A stretch of 64,000 nt of DNA from Monoplex corrugatus (GCA_030674185.1 JAPXFY010000021.1:72869721-72933720); one strand, 5' to 3'. Numbered from the stretch's first letter, positions 12,363 through 24,224 are shown. A program made the numbers and translations. The notes: generated from the sequence alone by a model not told the origin.

Positions 12363-12424
12363 CTGTCTCTATTTTATGTCTCTGGCTCAGTATTGAGTGC
12401 TTTGAGAAGCGGTTGGTCCCTTGC

Positions 12425-12763
12425 TTGAAGGTGTGCGTTGTGCACATGTGTGTTTGTTTGTTTGTGTGTATATGTGTGTGTGTGTGTGTATGTATGTGTG
12501 TGTGTGTATGTATGTATGCATGTATGTGAGTGTGTGTGTGTGTATGTATGTATGTGTATGTATGTATGTATGTGTGTGTGTGTATGTATATATATATATA
12601 TATATATAATATATATGTGTGTGTGTGCGACCGTGTGTGTGTCTCTCTCTGTATGTGTGTATGTATGTGTGTGTGTATATGCATGTATGTGTGTGTGTGC
12701 GTGTGTGTGTGTCTCTCTCTCTCTGTATGTGCGTATGTATGTGTCTATGTGTGTGTGTATGCA

Positions 12764-12818
<55 letters not shown>

Positions 12819-12850
12819 GCGTGTGTGTGTGTGTGTGTGTGTGGTGGTCT
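12425..12850 (+). repeat. GT-rich microsatellite tract
   Basis: Long (GT)n and (GTAT)n runs, a (TA)n stretch near 12588-12613, short (CT)n blocks and a GCGCGCGC patch near 12805. Alternating purine-pyrimidine of this kind can adopt Z-DNA; that is general knowledge, not shown here. Open frames across it are artefacts. Confidence 0.95.
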
Positions 12851-12886
12851 TCGATTTAATGTCTATTCACTAAAGTGATTTTAGAT
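12848..12886 (+). repeat. Short dispersed hairpin motif, copy 1
   Basis: TTCGATTTAATGTCTATTCAC, then TAAAGTGATTTTAGA, next to a GT microsatellite. A close match lies at 36292-36334, also beside CA/GT DNA. The centre TCACTaaAGTGA is a small palindrome. Confidence 0.55.
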
Positions 12887-12889
12887 CCC

Positions 12890-13465
12890 CCCAAAAAAAG
12901 TGTGTGTGTGTGTGCGTGCGGTGCATGAAGGAGAATGTGTGTGTGTGCCCGCGTTCGATTTCGTTTTTTCTTGAAGTCAGAACGGACTGAGCATAAACTG
13001 TGTTCATATGTCTTAATTTATGGGACATGCCCGGCTCTGGAAACGAAGGTATCGACTATTCCAGTATCATGGGTTTTACCCATAAATATAAATTGTCTAT
13101 TCAGTCTGTTGTAAATGTCATAGTGAAGCAATTTGTGTTAAGTTGGTTGGGTTTTATGTCTTGTTTTGCTGTGAAGGATTTGGACTTCTTGTGCGGAGAT
13201 GTTTTTATATTTTCCTGCATCCATGGTGGGATTGTAGAATATGGAACAGCTTTGATGCCTGCAACTTGGAGTCTGTGGCACTTTTCATTGCATCATCACC
13301 AGCTGCAGTCTCAGAGTGCTTGTTGAAAGACTCCATTCTGAAGTAGCCTGCATCAGAATGTGACGCGTTTGGGTTCCTTGTCAGTTTAAGGGGATAAAGA
13401 TTGAAGGTTTGGCCCCTCAAACGATGCGTTATTTTTAACGATCAGTGAGCTGAGTTTGGATTCAA
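12890..13465. other. Non-repetitive stretch without a recognised gene
   Basis: A short GT tract at 12900-12950 is followed by ordinary sequence. Small open frames on both strands (about 60-108 codons) show no recognisable domain and no splice-site context that I can support. Confidence 0.4.
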
Positions 13466-13467
13466 AG

Positions 13468-13640
13468 TTTGTTCAAAAGGGGTTCATCGTACCCGGACAA
13501 TTCCATATGCGTTCCACCCTAATCTGTCAGCAGACTCCTTTAGCTTGCGCAAAACCCTATGTGCTGGCAAGGTCTTGAACAGAGAAGCGGAAAGGGGAAG
13601 GGGGAAGACGTTTTAAACACTAAGTCGACACCACCACAAT
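13468..13640 (+). repeat. Dispersed repeat family 4, copy 1
   Basis: GGTTCATCGTACCCGGACAA, then CATATGCGTTCCACCCTAA, CAGACTCCTTTAGC and GCTGGCAAGGTCTTGAA, match 51318-51440 in the same order. Its end, CACTAAGTCGACACCACCAC at about 13619, resembles a piece of the 44-bp array unit that follows the other copy. A 29-bp array starts immediately after. Confidence 0.65.
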
Positions 13641-13644
13641 TGTG

Positions 13645-14135
13645 GAAACATTAAGACAGGCAACAAGAACGATGAAACATTAGACAGGCAACAAGAGCGA
13701 TGAAACATTGACAGGCAACAAGAATGATGAACATTAGACAGCAACAAGAACGATGAACATTAAGACAGGCAACAAGATGATGAACATTAAGACAGGCAAC
13801 AAGAACGATGAAACATTAAGACAGGCAACAAGAATGATGAAACATTAGACAGGCAACAAGAAATGAACATTAAGACAGGCAACAAGAATGATGAAACATT
13901 AAGACAGGCAACAAGAACGATGAAACATTAAGACAGGCAACAAAAATGATGAAACATTAAGACAGCAACAGAACGATGAAACATTAAGACAGGCAACAAG
14001 AATGATGAAACATTAAGACAGGCAACAAGAATGATGAAACATTAAGACAGGCAACAAGAACGATGAAACATTAAGACAGGCAACAAGAACGATGAACATT
14101 AAGACAGGCAACAAGGACGATGAAACATTAAGTGG
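13645..14135 (+). repeat. 29-bp minisatellite, about 17 copies
   Basis: The unit contains GAAACATTAAGACAGGCAAC followed by AAGAACGAT or AAGAATGAT. Several units have single-base losses (TTAGACAG, GATGAACATT). Not coding. Confidence 0.95.
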
Positions 14136-14454
14136 GCAGCTAAAACGCTGTAAAGCGGACTGATCATTTTGTTGGGATCATACCTCATCGTTTAATTTTG
14201 TGGGGCGGGTCATAGTGAGCGAGGTCAACGACCATCACTATCACGAGTTGTGCCTGCGAGTGCAGACTATAATACTTCAGTCAATGTCAAAAGTTCGTGT
14301 TAGCGGGATGATGTCCAAAGGGCAAACCCCGTGTTTAGCACAGCGCGAGGTGATTGACTGGTATCGCCTGTGTTGCTACTACAACAAGATATGCCATAAC
14401 TTTGCGTCAAAGCTGATTAAAGGACACAGAAATGCTGTAGCGTTGCCAACGGGC

Positions 14455-14735
14455 GTGATGATCAAGTGGGTAAGACCTCGAACATCCAGTCGGAAGGTCC
14501 AGGTTCGAACCTACCTGAGTACATCCCGCCTTACATGTACATGTATCAAGTGCATTTTTGGCTATAGGGAGGTGAGGTATGTGGAAGCAATTTCAGGTAA
14601 TTCATGCTCGTTTTGATGTTTTAGTGTCTCTAGTTATGTTTAAATTTGTATTAGGGTTTCTTTTTTAAATCCCATGTGCGTACGCACGCTGAACACCAAA
14701 CACGCACGTTAAAGATCCTGTAAATCATGTCTGTG
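14455..14735 (+). mobile_element. tRNA-derived SINE, family 1, head and 5' body (copy 1)
   Basis: An A-box-like TGATCAAGTGGGTAAGAC at 14458-14475 and a perfect B box GGTTCGAACCT at 14502-14512 form a tRNA-like head. The body continues with GTTAAAGATCCTGTAA at 14708-14723. The same body occurs on the minus strand at 48410-48668 (GTTAAAGATCCTGTAAGTCA). The next segment of that copy, TTATGGAGACAGGAAAACAC, is the sequence repeated here as the 34-bp array. The SINE resumes after the array at about 19825. Confidence 0.75.
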
Positions 14736-16315
14736 TCCCATGGGTTATGGAAACATAAACCACCCAGCATGCATGGCATATGGAAACATAAAGACACCCA
14801 GCATGCATGGCATATGAAACATAAGACACCAGCATGCATGATATGGAAACATAACACACCAGCATGCATGGATATGGAACATAAACACACCCAGCATGCA
14901 GCTTATGGAAACATAAACATACCCAGCATGCATGGCTATGGAAACATAAACACACCCCAGCATGCACAACCAGCTTAATGGAAACATAAACACACCCAGC
15001 ATGCATGGCATATGGAAACATAAACAACCCAGCATGCAGGCATATGGAAACATAAACACACCCAGCATGCACGGCTTATGGAAACATAAAGACACCCAGC
15101 ATGCACGGCTTATGGAAACATAAACACACCCAGCATGCACGGCTTATGGAAACATAAACACCCAGCATGCATGGCATTATGGAAACATAAACACACCCAG
15201 CATGCATGGCTATGGAAACATAAAACACCCAGCATGCACGGCTTATGGAAACATAAACATACCCAGCATGCACGGCTTATGGAAACATAAAACACCCAGC
15301 ATGCACGGCTTATGGAAACATAAACACACACCCAGCATGCACGGCTTATGGAAACATAAACACACCAGCATGCACGCTATGAAACATAAACCCCAGCATG
15401 CACGGCTGATGGAAACATAAACACACTCAGCATGCACGGCTTATGGAAACATAAACACACCCACATGCACGGCTTATGGAAACATAAGACACCCAGCATG
15501 CACGGCTTATGGAAACAAAACACACCCAACATGCACGGCTTATGGAAACATAAAACACCCAGCATGCACGGCTTATGGAAACATAAACACACCCAGCATG
15601 CACGGTATGGAAACATAAAGACACCCAGCATGCACGGTTATGTAAACATAAACACACCCAGCATGCACGGTTATGTAAACATAAAGACACCCAGCATGCA
15701 CGGCTATGGAAACATAAAACACACCCAACATGCACGGCTTATGAAACAAAAACCCAGCATGCACGGCTTATGGAAACATAAAACAACACCCAGCATGCAC
15801 GGCTTATGGAAACATAAAAAACACCCAGCATGCACGGCTTATGGAAACATAAACACACCCACATGCACGGCTTATGGAAACATAAAAAACACCAGCATGC
15901 ACGGCTTATGGAAACATAAAAAACACCCAGCATGCACGGCTTATGGAAACATAAACACACCCAGCATGCACGGCTTATGGAAACATAAAAAACACCCAGC
16001 ATGCACGGCTTATGGAAATAACCAAACAGAAATGCACTGCTATGGAAACAGAAAAAAAACCCAGATGCAGTTAGGAAACATAAACACACCCAACATGCAC
16101 GGCTTATGGAAACATAAAACACCCAGCATGCACGGCTTATGGAAACATAAAGACACCCAGCATGCACGGCTTATGGAAACATAAAACACACCCAGCATGC
16201 ACGGCTTATGGAAACATAGACACCCAGCATGCACGGCTTATGGAAACATAAAAAACACCCAGCATGCACGGCTTATGGAAACATAAACACACCCAGCATG
16301 CACGGCTTATGGAAA
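14731..16315 (+). repeat. 34-bp minisatellite, block 1, about 47 copies
   Basis: The unit contains TTATGGAAACATAAACACAC, then CCAGCATGCACGGC. Frequent single-base deletions give 31-33-bp units. The array begins inside SINE family 1 at the position of its own homologous segment. Open frames of up to 250 codons are periodic artefacts. Confidence 0.97.
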
Positions 16316-17964
16316 TATCGCAAGAAGAATATTTGTGTTTTATCATCTATAACAGGAAGATGGATGGTTACAAACCACATGGATGAGTGACCATGATGGA
16401 CAAGAGGGTGGGAGGGCGGAGGACTGAAGGATAGAGGTAGACCAGGTGTGACCACATGCTGTCAAGGCTGGCCCAAGCTTCCCGATGAAATGATAGACAT
16501 GGTATCAGAGACAGGCAAGTGGCCCTGTGGCACTCTGTGACATGGTTGTTTTCTTGTAGCCTACCCATGAAATATTATCCAACAGACATCTGTTAATTTG
16601 TCTCCACATTATAGCGAGGTGTAAAGGCTTCAATCATTCTACGAGAAAAAAAAACACTGTACGGAGGTGAACACAGAAGATGAATTTCCATAAGTAGCTA
16701 ATCTATGTGTGACCTCACTATTTATAGCTAGGTTAACTCCGATCAGGCAGTAGGCCTATGCTTGGCTATCAACATTGCTGTGTGGCAGTGCCGAAAGTTG
16801 AGTGGCAGAGCCGAAAGTTGAATGCAGAACACTAACACATCTAGGTTCCCGGCTATCTTTGACTTGCACTCCAACTTTCACTATGATTCTATCTAGAATT
16901 TTTAAAAATGGGGAACACTCGAAGGCTGCGATTTTGAGATAAATGGGAAAGGCTTCATCTGCACCATGTATCGCAAAAAGAATATTTGTGTTTTTATCAT
17001 CTATAACAGGAAGATGGATTGGGGATGTATATAAAGAAGAGGGGGTGATTATGAACAATATTTCTGTACCATTGTGGCAGCAAGGAATAGGGTTCTGCTC
17101 TGTATGGCAGGAATATGGATTGGGGGATGTTTATGAAGAAGTGTTTCTCTACTTAGAAGTCAGACACACAGCAAGGATGGAGCGTGATGAGAAGAAATGC
17201 ACTAACCACACTAGACATGATTCTCAGAAGTAGTCCACACATAGATTGATACTACAAGACCTTTATTCAATTAAGCAAAAGCATAATTCACTATTCGTGC
17301 GTTTCATGAATCCTAATTGTCCTAAAACCCTAAGCTGCCCTACAAATCTTCACTAACTTACATATCACTGGAATACTGCACACTTCCATGTCCTACTCTG
17401 TTCCCTCTCTCTTTGCTTCATGGAAAATAAAACATACTATCTATTCCTATCCCTACCCTAACAAAGGTATAAAATGAAACGTGAGTCACATACTTCTAAG
17501 ATAGGTTGGAAGCCGAGATGTCTCTCGCTCACAGACTCAAAGGCTGACTCAATGTTGATTGGCCCCTTTAGTGATTAAGTGACTGGCTTTTATGCAGTGT
17601 GCTTCTATTTACCCAGCTTTGTTTTTGTCACAAACATTCTCACCCGTCCTTCTGCTGTCCTTCATCCATCAAACAGGACATCAAAAATTGATTAACTTCC
17701 TGATCTTGGCCTAGCGGCCGTGGTTGTTATTCAACTTTCTGGAAACTTCATTAAACATTAGTAACTGCTGACGCATGTTGGTATTGTAGGTAATCTATAT
17801 CTACGTCACTAAAGGCAGATAGGGTCAGGAAGCTTAGCTCCCGTTCAGTGGAAAATATTGACCCAGTGAACCATGATGGCATGATCTCCATTATAACAAA
17901 CCTTATTTACCGATCTATCAAGTCAGTGTGAATAATTCTTTCCCATAGAGGGGCCCCTGTGATA
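16316..17964. other. Non-array spacer between the two 34-bp blocks
   Basis: This 1.65-kb stretch interrupts the array. A segment of about 50 bp starting ATCGCAAGAAGAATATTTG at 16318 is repeated at about 16968-17022 (ATCGCAAAAAGAATATTTG), both times leading into AACAGGAAGATGGAT. Open frames of 60-100 codons show no domain I recognise. The right part holds a weak LTR candidate. The spacer is probably an insertion into the array, but no target duplication was confirmed. Confidence 0.5.
17235..17628 (-). mobile_element. Candidate solo LTR or retroelement end (weak)
   Basis: On the minus strand a purine-rich stretch (AGAAGGACGGGTGAGAA) precedes TGTTTGTGACAAAAACAAAG. A TATA-like GCATAAAAGCC follows, and later AATAAAGG near 17265. 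This order (polypurine tract, TG start, promoter element, polyadenylation signal) fits an LTR. The right-hand terminus, a primer-binding site and coding sequence are not seen, so the call is tentative. Confidence 0.22.
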
Positions 17965-19838
17965 GAAACATAAACACACCCAGCATGCACGGCTTATGGA
18001 AACATAAACACACCCAGCATGCACGGCTTATGGAAACATAAACACACCCAGCATGCACGGCTTATGGAAACATAAACATACCCAGCATGCACGGCTTATG
18101 GAAACATAAACACACCCAGCATGCACAGCTTATGGAAACATAAACACACCCAGTATTGCACGGCTTATGGAAACATAAACACACCCAGCATGCACGGCTT
18201 ATGGAAACATAAACACACCCAGCATGCACAGCTTATGGAAACATAAACACACCCAGTATTGCACGGCTTATGGAAACATAAAGACACCCAGCATGCACGG
18301 CTTATGGAAACATAAACACACCCAGCATGCACGGCTTATGGAAACATAAACACACCCAGCATGCACAGCTTATGGAAACATAAACACACCCAGTATTGCA
18401 CGGCTTATGGAAACATAAACACACCCAGCATGCACGGCTTATAGAAACATAAACACACCAGCATGCACGGCTTATGGAAACATAAACACACCCAGCATGC
18501 ACGGTTTATGGAAACATAAACACACCCAGCATGCACGGTTTATGGAAACATAAACACACCCAGCATGCACGGTTTATGGAAACATAAACACACCCAGCAT
18601 GCACGGCTTATGGAAACATAAACACACCCAACATGCACGGCTTATGTAAACATAAACACACCCAGCATGCACGGCTTATGGAAACATAAAGACACCCAGC
18701 ATGCACGGCTTATAGAAACATAAACACACCCATCATGCACGGCTTATAGAAACATGAAACACCCAACACGCACGGGTTATAGAAACAAAAACACACCCAG
18801 CATGCACGGCTTATGGAAACATAAAGACACCAGCATGCACGGCTTATGAAAACATAAACACACCCATCATGCACGGCTTATGAAAACATAAACACACCCA
18901 GCATGCACGGCTTATGGAAACATAAACACACCAGCATGCCCCAGTGCACGGCTTATGGAAACATAAAACACCCAGCATGCACGGCTTATGAAAACAAACA
19001 CACCCAGCATGCACGGCTTATGAAACATAAAACACACCAGCATGCACGGCTTATGAAACAAAACACACCCAGCATGCACGGCTTATGAAACATAAAGACA
19101 CCAGCATGCACGGCTTATGAAACATAAACACACCCAGCATGCACGGCTTATGAAAACATAAAGACACCCAGCATGCACGGCTTATGAAAACATAAACACA
19201 CCCAGCATGCACGGCTTATAGGAAACATAAAGACACCCAGCATGCACACACCCAGCTGCACGGCTTATGGAAACATAAACACACCCAGCATGCACGGCTT
19301 ATGAAACATAAAACACCCAGCATGCACGGCTTATGAAAACATAAAGACACCCAGCATGCACGGCTTATGAAAACATAAACACAACCAGCATGCACGGCTT
19401 ATGGAAACATAAAGACACCCAGCATGCACGGCTTATGAAAACATAAACACACCCAGCATGCACGGCTTACGGAAACATAAACACACCCAGCATGCACGGC
19501 TTATGGAAACATAAACACACCCAGCATGCACGGCTTATGGAAACATAAACATACCCAGCATGCACGGCTTATGGAAACATAAACATACCCAGCATGCACG
19601 GCTTATGAAAACATAAACACACCCAGCATGCACGGCTTATGGAAACATAAAGACACCCAGCATGCACGGCTTATGGAAACATAAACACACCCAGCATGCA
19701 CGGCTTATGGAAACAAACATACCCAGCATGCACGGCTTATGAAAACATAAACACACCCAGCATGCACGGCTTATGGAAACATAAACACACCCAGCATGCA
19801 CGGCTTATGGAAACATAAAGACACCCAGCATGCACGGC
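17965..19838 (+). repeat. 34-bp minisatellite, block 2, about 55 copies
   Basis: The same 34-bp unit as 14731-16315, more regular in 17965-18700. Variants include CCAGTATTGCACGGC (several evenly spaced copies at 18150-18400) and TTATGAAAACATA. The recurrence of the TATTGCA variant about every 120 bp suggests amplification of multi-unit blocks. Confidence 0.97.
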
Positions 19839-19981
19839 CACTGAAGACAGAATAATCACAGTGTGGGCAAAAACAATATGCACATAAGTATCAAACAGTA
19901 TTGAGACACTGAAAAACAATAACAACGACAACGACAAGAACAAGAATAAAAACAACAACGACAACGACGACAACGACGACG

Positions 19982-20017
<36 letters not shown>
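19825..20017 (+). mobile_element. SINE family 1, 3' part and (AAC/GAC) tail
   Basis: After the last 34-bp unit the sequence reads GCACGGCCACTGAAGACAG. This corresponds to CACGCCCACCGAAGACGG after the homologous segment of the minus-strand copy near 48490. The tail is a run of AACAACGACAACGAC triplets ending near 20017. It marks the downstream remainder of the SINE that hosts the 34-bp array. Confidence 0.6.
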
Positions 20018-20018
<1 letters not shown>

Positions 20019-20149
20019 GCATCTCAGTATGCTCGCGAGTGTCATGGCATGGTCAGACGATTATATCAAGCGTTTTTGTTTGTTTGTTTTGTCATGCCTA
20101 TTAAATATTTGTCTTCTTGTTTTCTTCTTTTTTCATTATTTTATCGTTA

Positions 20150-20362
20150 CAATATTCTTCTTCTTCTTCTTCTTCTTCTTCTTGTTATTATCATTTTATC
20201 TTTACAAGATTATTGTTATTATTATCAATATTATTATTATTATTGTTGTTGTTGTTGTTATCATTACATCATCACGTTGTTTTTGTTATTATTATTAATA
20301 TTCATCATCATCATCATCATCTTCTTCTTCTTTTTTCTTCTTCTTCTTCTTCTTCTCTTTAT
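20150..20362 (+). repeat. TTC/TTA/ATC trinucleotide microsatellites
   Basis: Successive (TTC)n, (TTA)n, (GTT)n, (TCA)n and (TTC)n blocks. The three plus-strand frames across it are low-complexity artefacts. Confidence 0.9.
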
Positions 20363-20925
20363 TGTAACATGCGGCAGTTTGTTGCCTATCTCTGTGCACA
20401 TGTCTGTGGTTTTTGCCCCAAAGGCTTCGTCAGAGATTGGTTTTCTTGTTTGCTGTCAGCCGGTGGTGTAGTGAACGAAGGCCTGAGGGCTTTTTTTTTT
20501 TTACACAAGCCAGTTGAGAAAATCACAGTAGTGGATAATCGTGTGTGTTGATGTGAGTGGCTTGGAGGATCAGGTAAGCAAGTCAGTCTTCTGAACATGT
20601 GTGATCATAACTCATCTTATTTGGCCACAACTCGTAAGATACAGTAGATAGGCTGGTATTATAGTGTACTCTGCTCGCTTGTTTCACATGTTTCATGAGT
20701 TTAAATTTGTATAATATGTTATCAGTATTTATTGATATAATGGCATGTACTCAGTTTACAATAAGTTTTACTTTCAATGATTTGATAATGATTGTATCAT
20801 GTTTTGTCAGTATTGTTTGTGTGTGTGTGATGATACTTGCACAGCAGTGTGTGCTACTTTTCATGATTTTATAGTTGTGTGTCATGTTTTTTCAGTATCA
20901 TGTGTAATGATATGTTCAGAAATAG
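20363..20925. other. AT-rich sequence without recognised gene
   Basis: Contains a T homopolymer near 20490-20502 and a short GT run near 20818. No domain, RNA or mobile-element signal identified. Confidence 0.4.
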
Positions 20926-21320
20926 TTTATTGTGATATGTAGTCATGTAGATTAGACAATACTATGTACAGAAATAGTTTATTTTGATATGTAGTCATGT
21001 AGATTAGACAATACTATGTACAGAAATAGTTTATTGTGATATGTAGTCATGTAGATTAGACAATACTATGTACAGAAATAGTTTATTTTGATATGTAGTC
21101 ATGTAGATTAGACAATACTATGTACAGAAATAGTTTATTGTGATATGTAGTCATGTAGATTAGACAATACTATGTACAGAAATAGTTTATTTTGATATGT
21201 AGTCATGTAGATTAGACAATACTATGTACAGAAATAGTTTATTTTGATATGTAGTCATGTAGATTAGACAATACTATGTACAGAAATAGTTTATTTTGAT
21301 ATGTAGTCATGTAGATTAGA
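20925..21320 (+). repeat. 52-bp minisatellite, about 7.5 copies, dimeric pattern
   Basis: The unit contains GATATGTAGTCATGTAGATT, then AGACAATACTATGTACAGAA. Units alternate between TTTATTGTG and TTTATTTTG endings for the first six copies (near 20930, 20980, 21034, 21084, 21138, 21190), and the last ones are all TTTT. That is a 104-bp dimer with later homogenisation. Otherwise nearly identical, hence recent. Confidence 0.95.
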
Positions 21321-21419
21321 CATGTTATTCCCTTGTGTGGTAATGGTTGGATCAGAAAAAACAACAACATATAATGCTTATCTACTACCCTTTGAAATAA
21401 AGATTGATTTTATATGTTT

Positions 21420-23640
21420 TGTTTTATCTTCTTGTTGGCGATGTATTGTTTTCTTTTTTGTTCTTTTCTTCACTTTGTTTGTTTGTTTGTTTCCTTTTCT
21501 GTTGTTTTCTTTACTTTGTTTATTTGTTTGTTTCCTTTTCTGTTGTTTTCTTTTTGTTTGTTTGTTTGTTTCCTTTTCTGTTCTTTTCTTTACTTTGTTT
21601 GTTTGTTTCCTTTTCTGTTGTTTTCTTTACTTTGTTTATTTGTTTGTTTCCTTTTCTGTTGTTTTCTTTACTTTGTTTGTTTGTTTGTTTCCTTTTCTGT
21701 TGTTTTCTTTACTTTGTTTGTTTGTTTGTTTCCTTTTCTGTTGTTTTCTTTACTTTGTTTGTTTCCTTTTCTGTTGTTTTCTTCACTTTGTTTGTTTCCT
21801 TTTCTGTTGTTTTCTTTTCTTTGTTTATTTGTTTCCTTTTCTGTTGTTTTCTTCACTTTGTTTATTTGTTTGTTTCCTTTTCTGTTGTTTTCTTTTCTTT
21901 GTTTGTTTGTTTGTTTCCTTTTCTGTTGTTTTCTTTACTTTGTTTGTTCGTTTGTTTCCTTTTCTGTTGTTTTCTTTTCTTTGTTTGTTTGTTTGTTTCC
22001 TTTTCTGTTGTTTTCTTTACTTTGTTTGTTTGTTTGTTTCCTTTTCTGTTGTTTTCTTTTCTTTGTTTGTTTGTTTGTTTCCTTTTCTGTTGTTTTCTTT
22101 TCTTTGTTTGTTTGTTTGTTTCCTTTTCTGTTGTTTTCTTTACTTTGTTTGTTTGTTTGTTTCCTTTTCTGTTGTTTTCTTTACTTTGTTTATTTGTTTG
22201 TTTCCTTTTCTGTTGTTTTCTTTTCTTTGTTTGTTTGTTTGTTTCCTTTTCTGTTGTTTTCTTTCTTTGTTTGTTTGTTTGTTTCCTTTTCTGTTGTTTT
22301 CTTTACTTTGTTTATTTGTTTGTTTCCTTTTCTGTTGTTTTCTTTACTTTGTTTATTTGTTTGTTTCCTTTTCTGTTGTTTTCTTTACTTTGTTTATTTG
22401 TTTGTTTCCTTTTCTGTTGTTTTCTTCACTTTGTTTGTTTTTTGTTTGTTTCCTTTTCTGTTGTTTTCTTTATTTGTTTGTTTGTTTGTTTCCTTTTCTG
22501 TTGTTTTCTTCACTTTGTTTGTTTTGTTTGTTTCCTTTTCTGTTGTTTTCTTTACTTTGTTTGTTTGTTTGTTTCCTTTTCTGTTGTTTTCTTTACTTTG
22601 TTTATTTGTTTGTTTCCTTTTCTGTTGTTTTCTTTACTTTGTTTGTTTGTTTGTTTTCCTTTTCTGTTGTTTTCTTTACTTTGTTTATTTGTTTGTTTCC
22701 TTTTCTGTGTTTTCTTTGTTTATTTGTTTGTTTCCTTTTTGTTGTTTTACTTTGTTTATTTGTTTGTTTCCTTTTCTGTTTTTTCTTTTCTTTTTTGTTT
22801 GTTTGTTTCCTTTTCTGTTGTTTTCTTTACTTTGTTTATTTGTTTGTTTCCTTTTCTGTTGTTTACTTTGTTTATTTGTTTGTTTCCTTTTCTGTTGTTT
22901 TCTTTACTTTGTTTGTTTGTTTTGTTTCCTTTTCTGTTGTTTTCTTTACTTTGTTTGTTTGTTTGTTTCCTTTTCTGTTGTTTTCTTTACTTTGTTTGTT
23001 TGTTTGTTTCCTTTTCTGTTGTTTTCTTACTTTGTTTGTTTGTTTGTTTCCTTTTCTGTTGTTTTCTTTACTTTGTTTGTTTGTTTGTTTCCTTTTCTGT
23101 TGTTTTCTTTACTTTGTTTGTTTTGTTTCCTTTTCTGTTGTTTTCTTTACTTTGTTTGTTTGTTGTTTGTTTCCTTTTCTGTTGTTTTCTTTACTTTGTT
23201 TGTTTGTTTTTTCCTTTTCTGTTGTTTTCTTTACTTTGTTTGTTTGTTTCCTTTTCTGTTGTTTTCTTTACTTTGTTTGTGTTTTTTTTGTTTTTTCCTT
23301 TTGTTGTTTCCTTTCTTTGTTTATTTGTTTGTTTTCCTTTTCTGTTGTTTTCTTTACTTTGTTTGTTTGTTTGTTTGTTTTCTTTTTGTTTTCTTCACTT
23401 TGTTTGTTTGTTTGTTTGTTTCCTTTTCTGTTGTTTTCTTTTCTTTGTTCTTTGTTTGTTTCTTTTCTGTTGTTTTCTTTTCTTTGTTTGTTTCCTTTTC
23501 TTTTTTTCTTTACTTTGTTTATTTTGTTTTTTCCTTTTCTGTTGTTTTCTTTTCTTTGTTCGTTTGTTTGTTTCCTTTTCTGTTGTTTTTCTTTACTTTG
23601 TTTATTTGTTTGTTTCTTTTTTTTCCGTTTTGCTGTTAGT
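21420..23640 (+). repeat. 41-bp T-rich minisatellite, about 54 copies
   Basis: The unit contains TTTCCTTTTCTGTTGTTTTC followed by TTTACTTTG and (TTTG)n. Measured period 41 bp near 22141-22182, with changes mainly in the number of TTTG repeats. The plus strand has few A residues, so stop codons almost never occur and all three plus frames stay open for 740-819 codons. These frames would encode Phe/Leu/Cys/Val-rich repeats and should not be called genes. Confidence 0.97.
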
Positions 23641-23647
23641 GTTATCT

Positions 23648-23745
23648 GTCTCAGTCTCTCTCTCTCTCTCTCTCTCTCTCACCTCCCTCTCTCTCTCTCT
23701 CTCTTTCTCTCCACCCGTCCCTCCCCCTCTCTCTCTGTTTCTCAA
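23648..23745 (+). repeat. CT microsatellite
   Basis: (CT)n runs separated by ACCTCC and CCACCCGTCCC, following directly on the 41-bp array. Confidence 0.95.
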
Positions 23746-24055
23746 AAAATTGATTTTTTTGATGCGTTTCTTTTTCAGTAATTTTTTTTGTCCAGACAAA
23801 TATGTAGATTAACTACGGCAAGTTTGAAAAATGGATTTTAGTCCTTATCTCTTGCCACTGGAAATAGGAGGTGTCATCGTCATCGTTATTGTCATCGTTA
23901 TTGTCATTGTCTTTTTTCATCCTTTCAAACTATTTTTGAAAGAGAAAAAAATTGTTTTGGGTATTGATGTAGGCCTATAGTGTTTTAGAGTTGGTTTTGC
24001 TCAGATAAGGATGAATGTGTTCCCAGTCGTCGTTACAATGAATGAAACCAAGAAT
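23746..24055. other. Spacer without recognised gene
   Basis: Ordinary AT-rich sequence with a GTCATCGTTATT repeat of a few copies near 23875-23910. No supported feature. Confidence 0.4.
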
Positions 24056-24057
24056 TG

Positions 24058-24158
24058 TGAGTGTGTGTATGTGTGTTTGTTTGTGTGTGTGTGTTTGTAT
24101 GTGTGTGTGTATGTGTGCGTGCGTGCGGTGTGTGTGTGTGTGTATTTGTGTGTGTGTA

Positions 24159-24212
<54 letters not shown>
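24058..24212 (+). repeat. GT microsatellite
   Basis: (GT)n with interspersed TA, TTT and GC. It abuts the 3' side of the minus-strand SINE that follows. Confidence 0.95.
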
Positions 24213-24215
<3 letters not shown>

Positions 24216-24224
24216 ATTCGATTT

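Noticed and set aside
14458..14512. Functional tRNA gene
   Set aside because: Same reasoning: tRNA-like boxes followed by a SINE body found elsewhere in the window.
16943..17233. 96-codon plus-strand frame
   Set aside because: No recognisable domain; part of it is the duplicated 50-bp segment also found at 16318.
21322..23812. Three overlapping plus-strand frames of 741-819 codons resembling a membrane protein
   Set aside because: They are translations of a 41-bp T-rich tandem repeat in all three frames; no conserved domain and no reason to prefer one frame.
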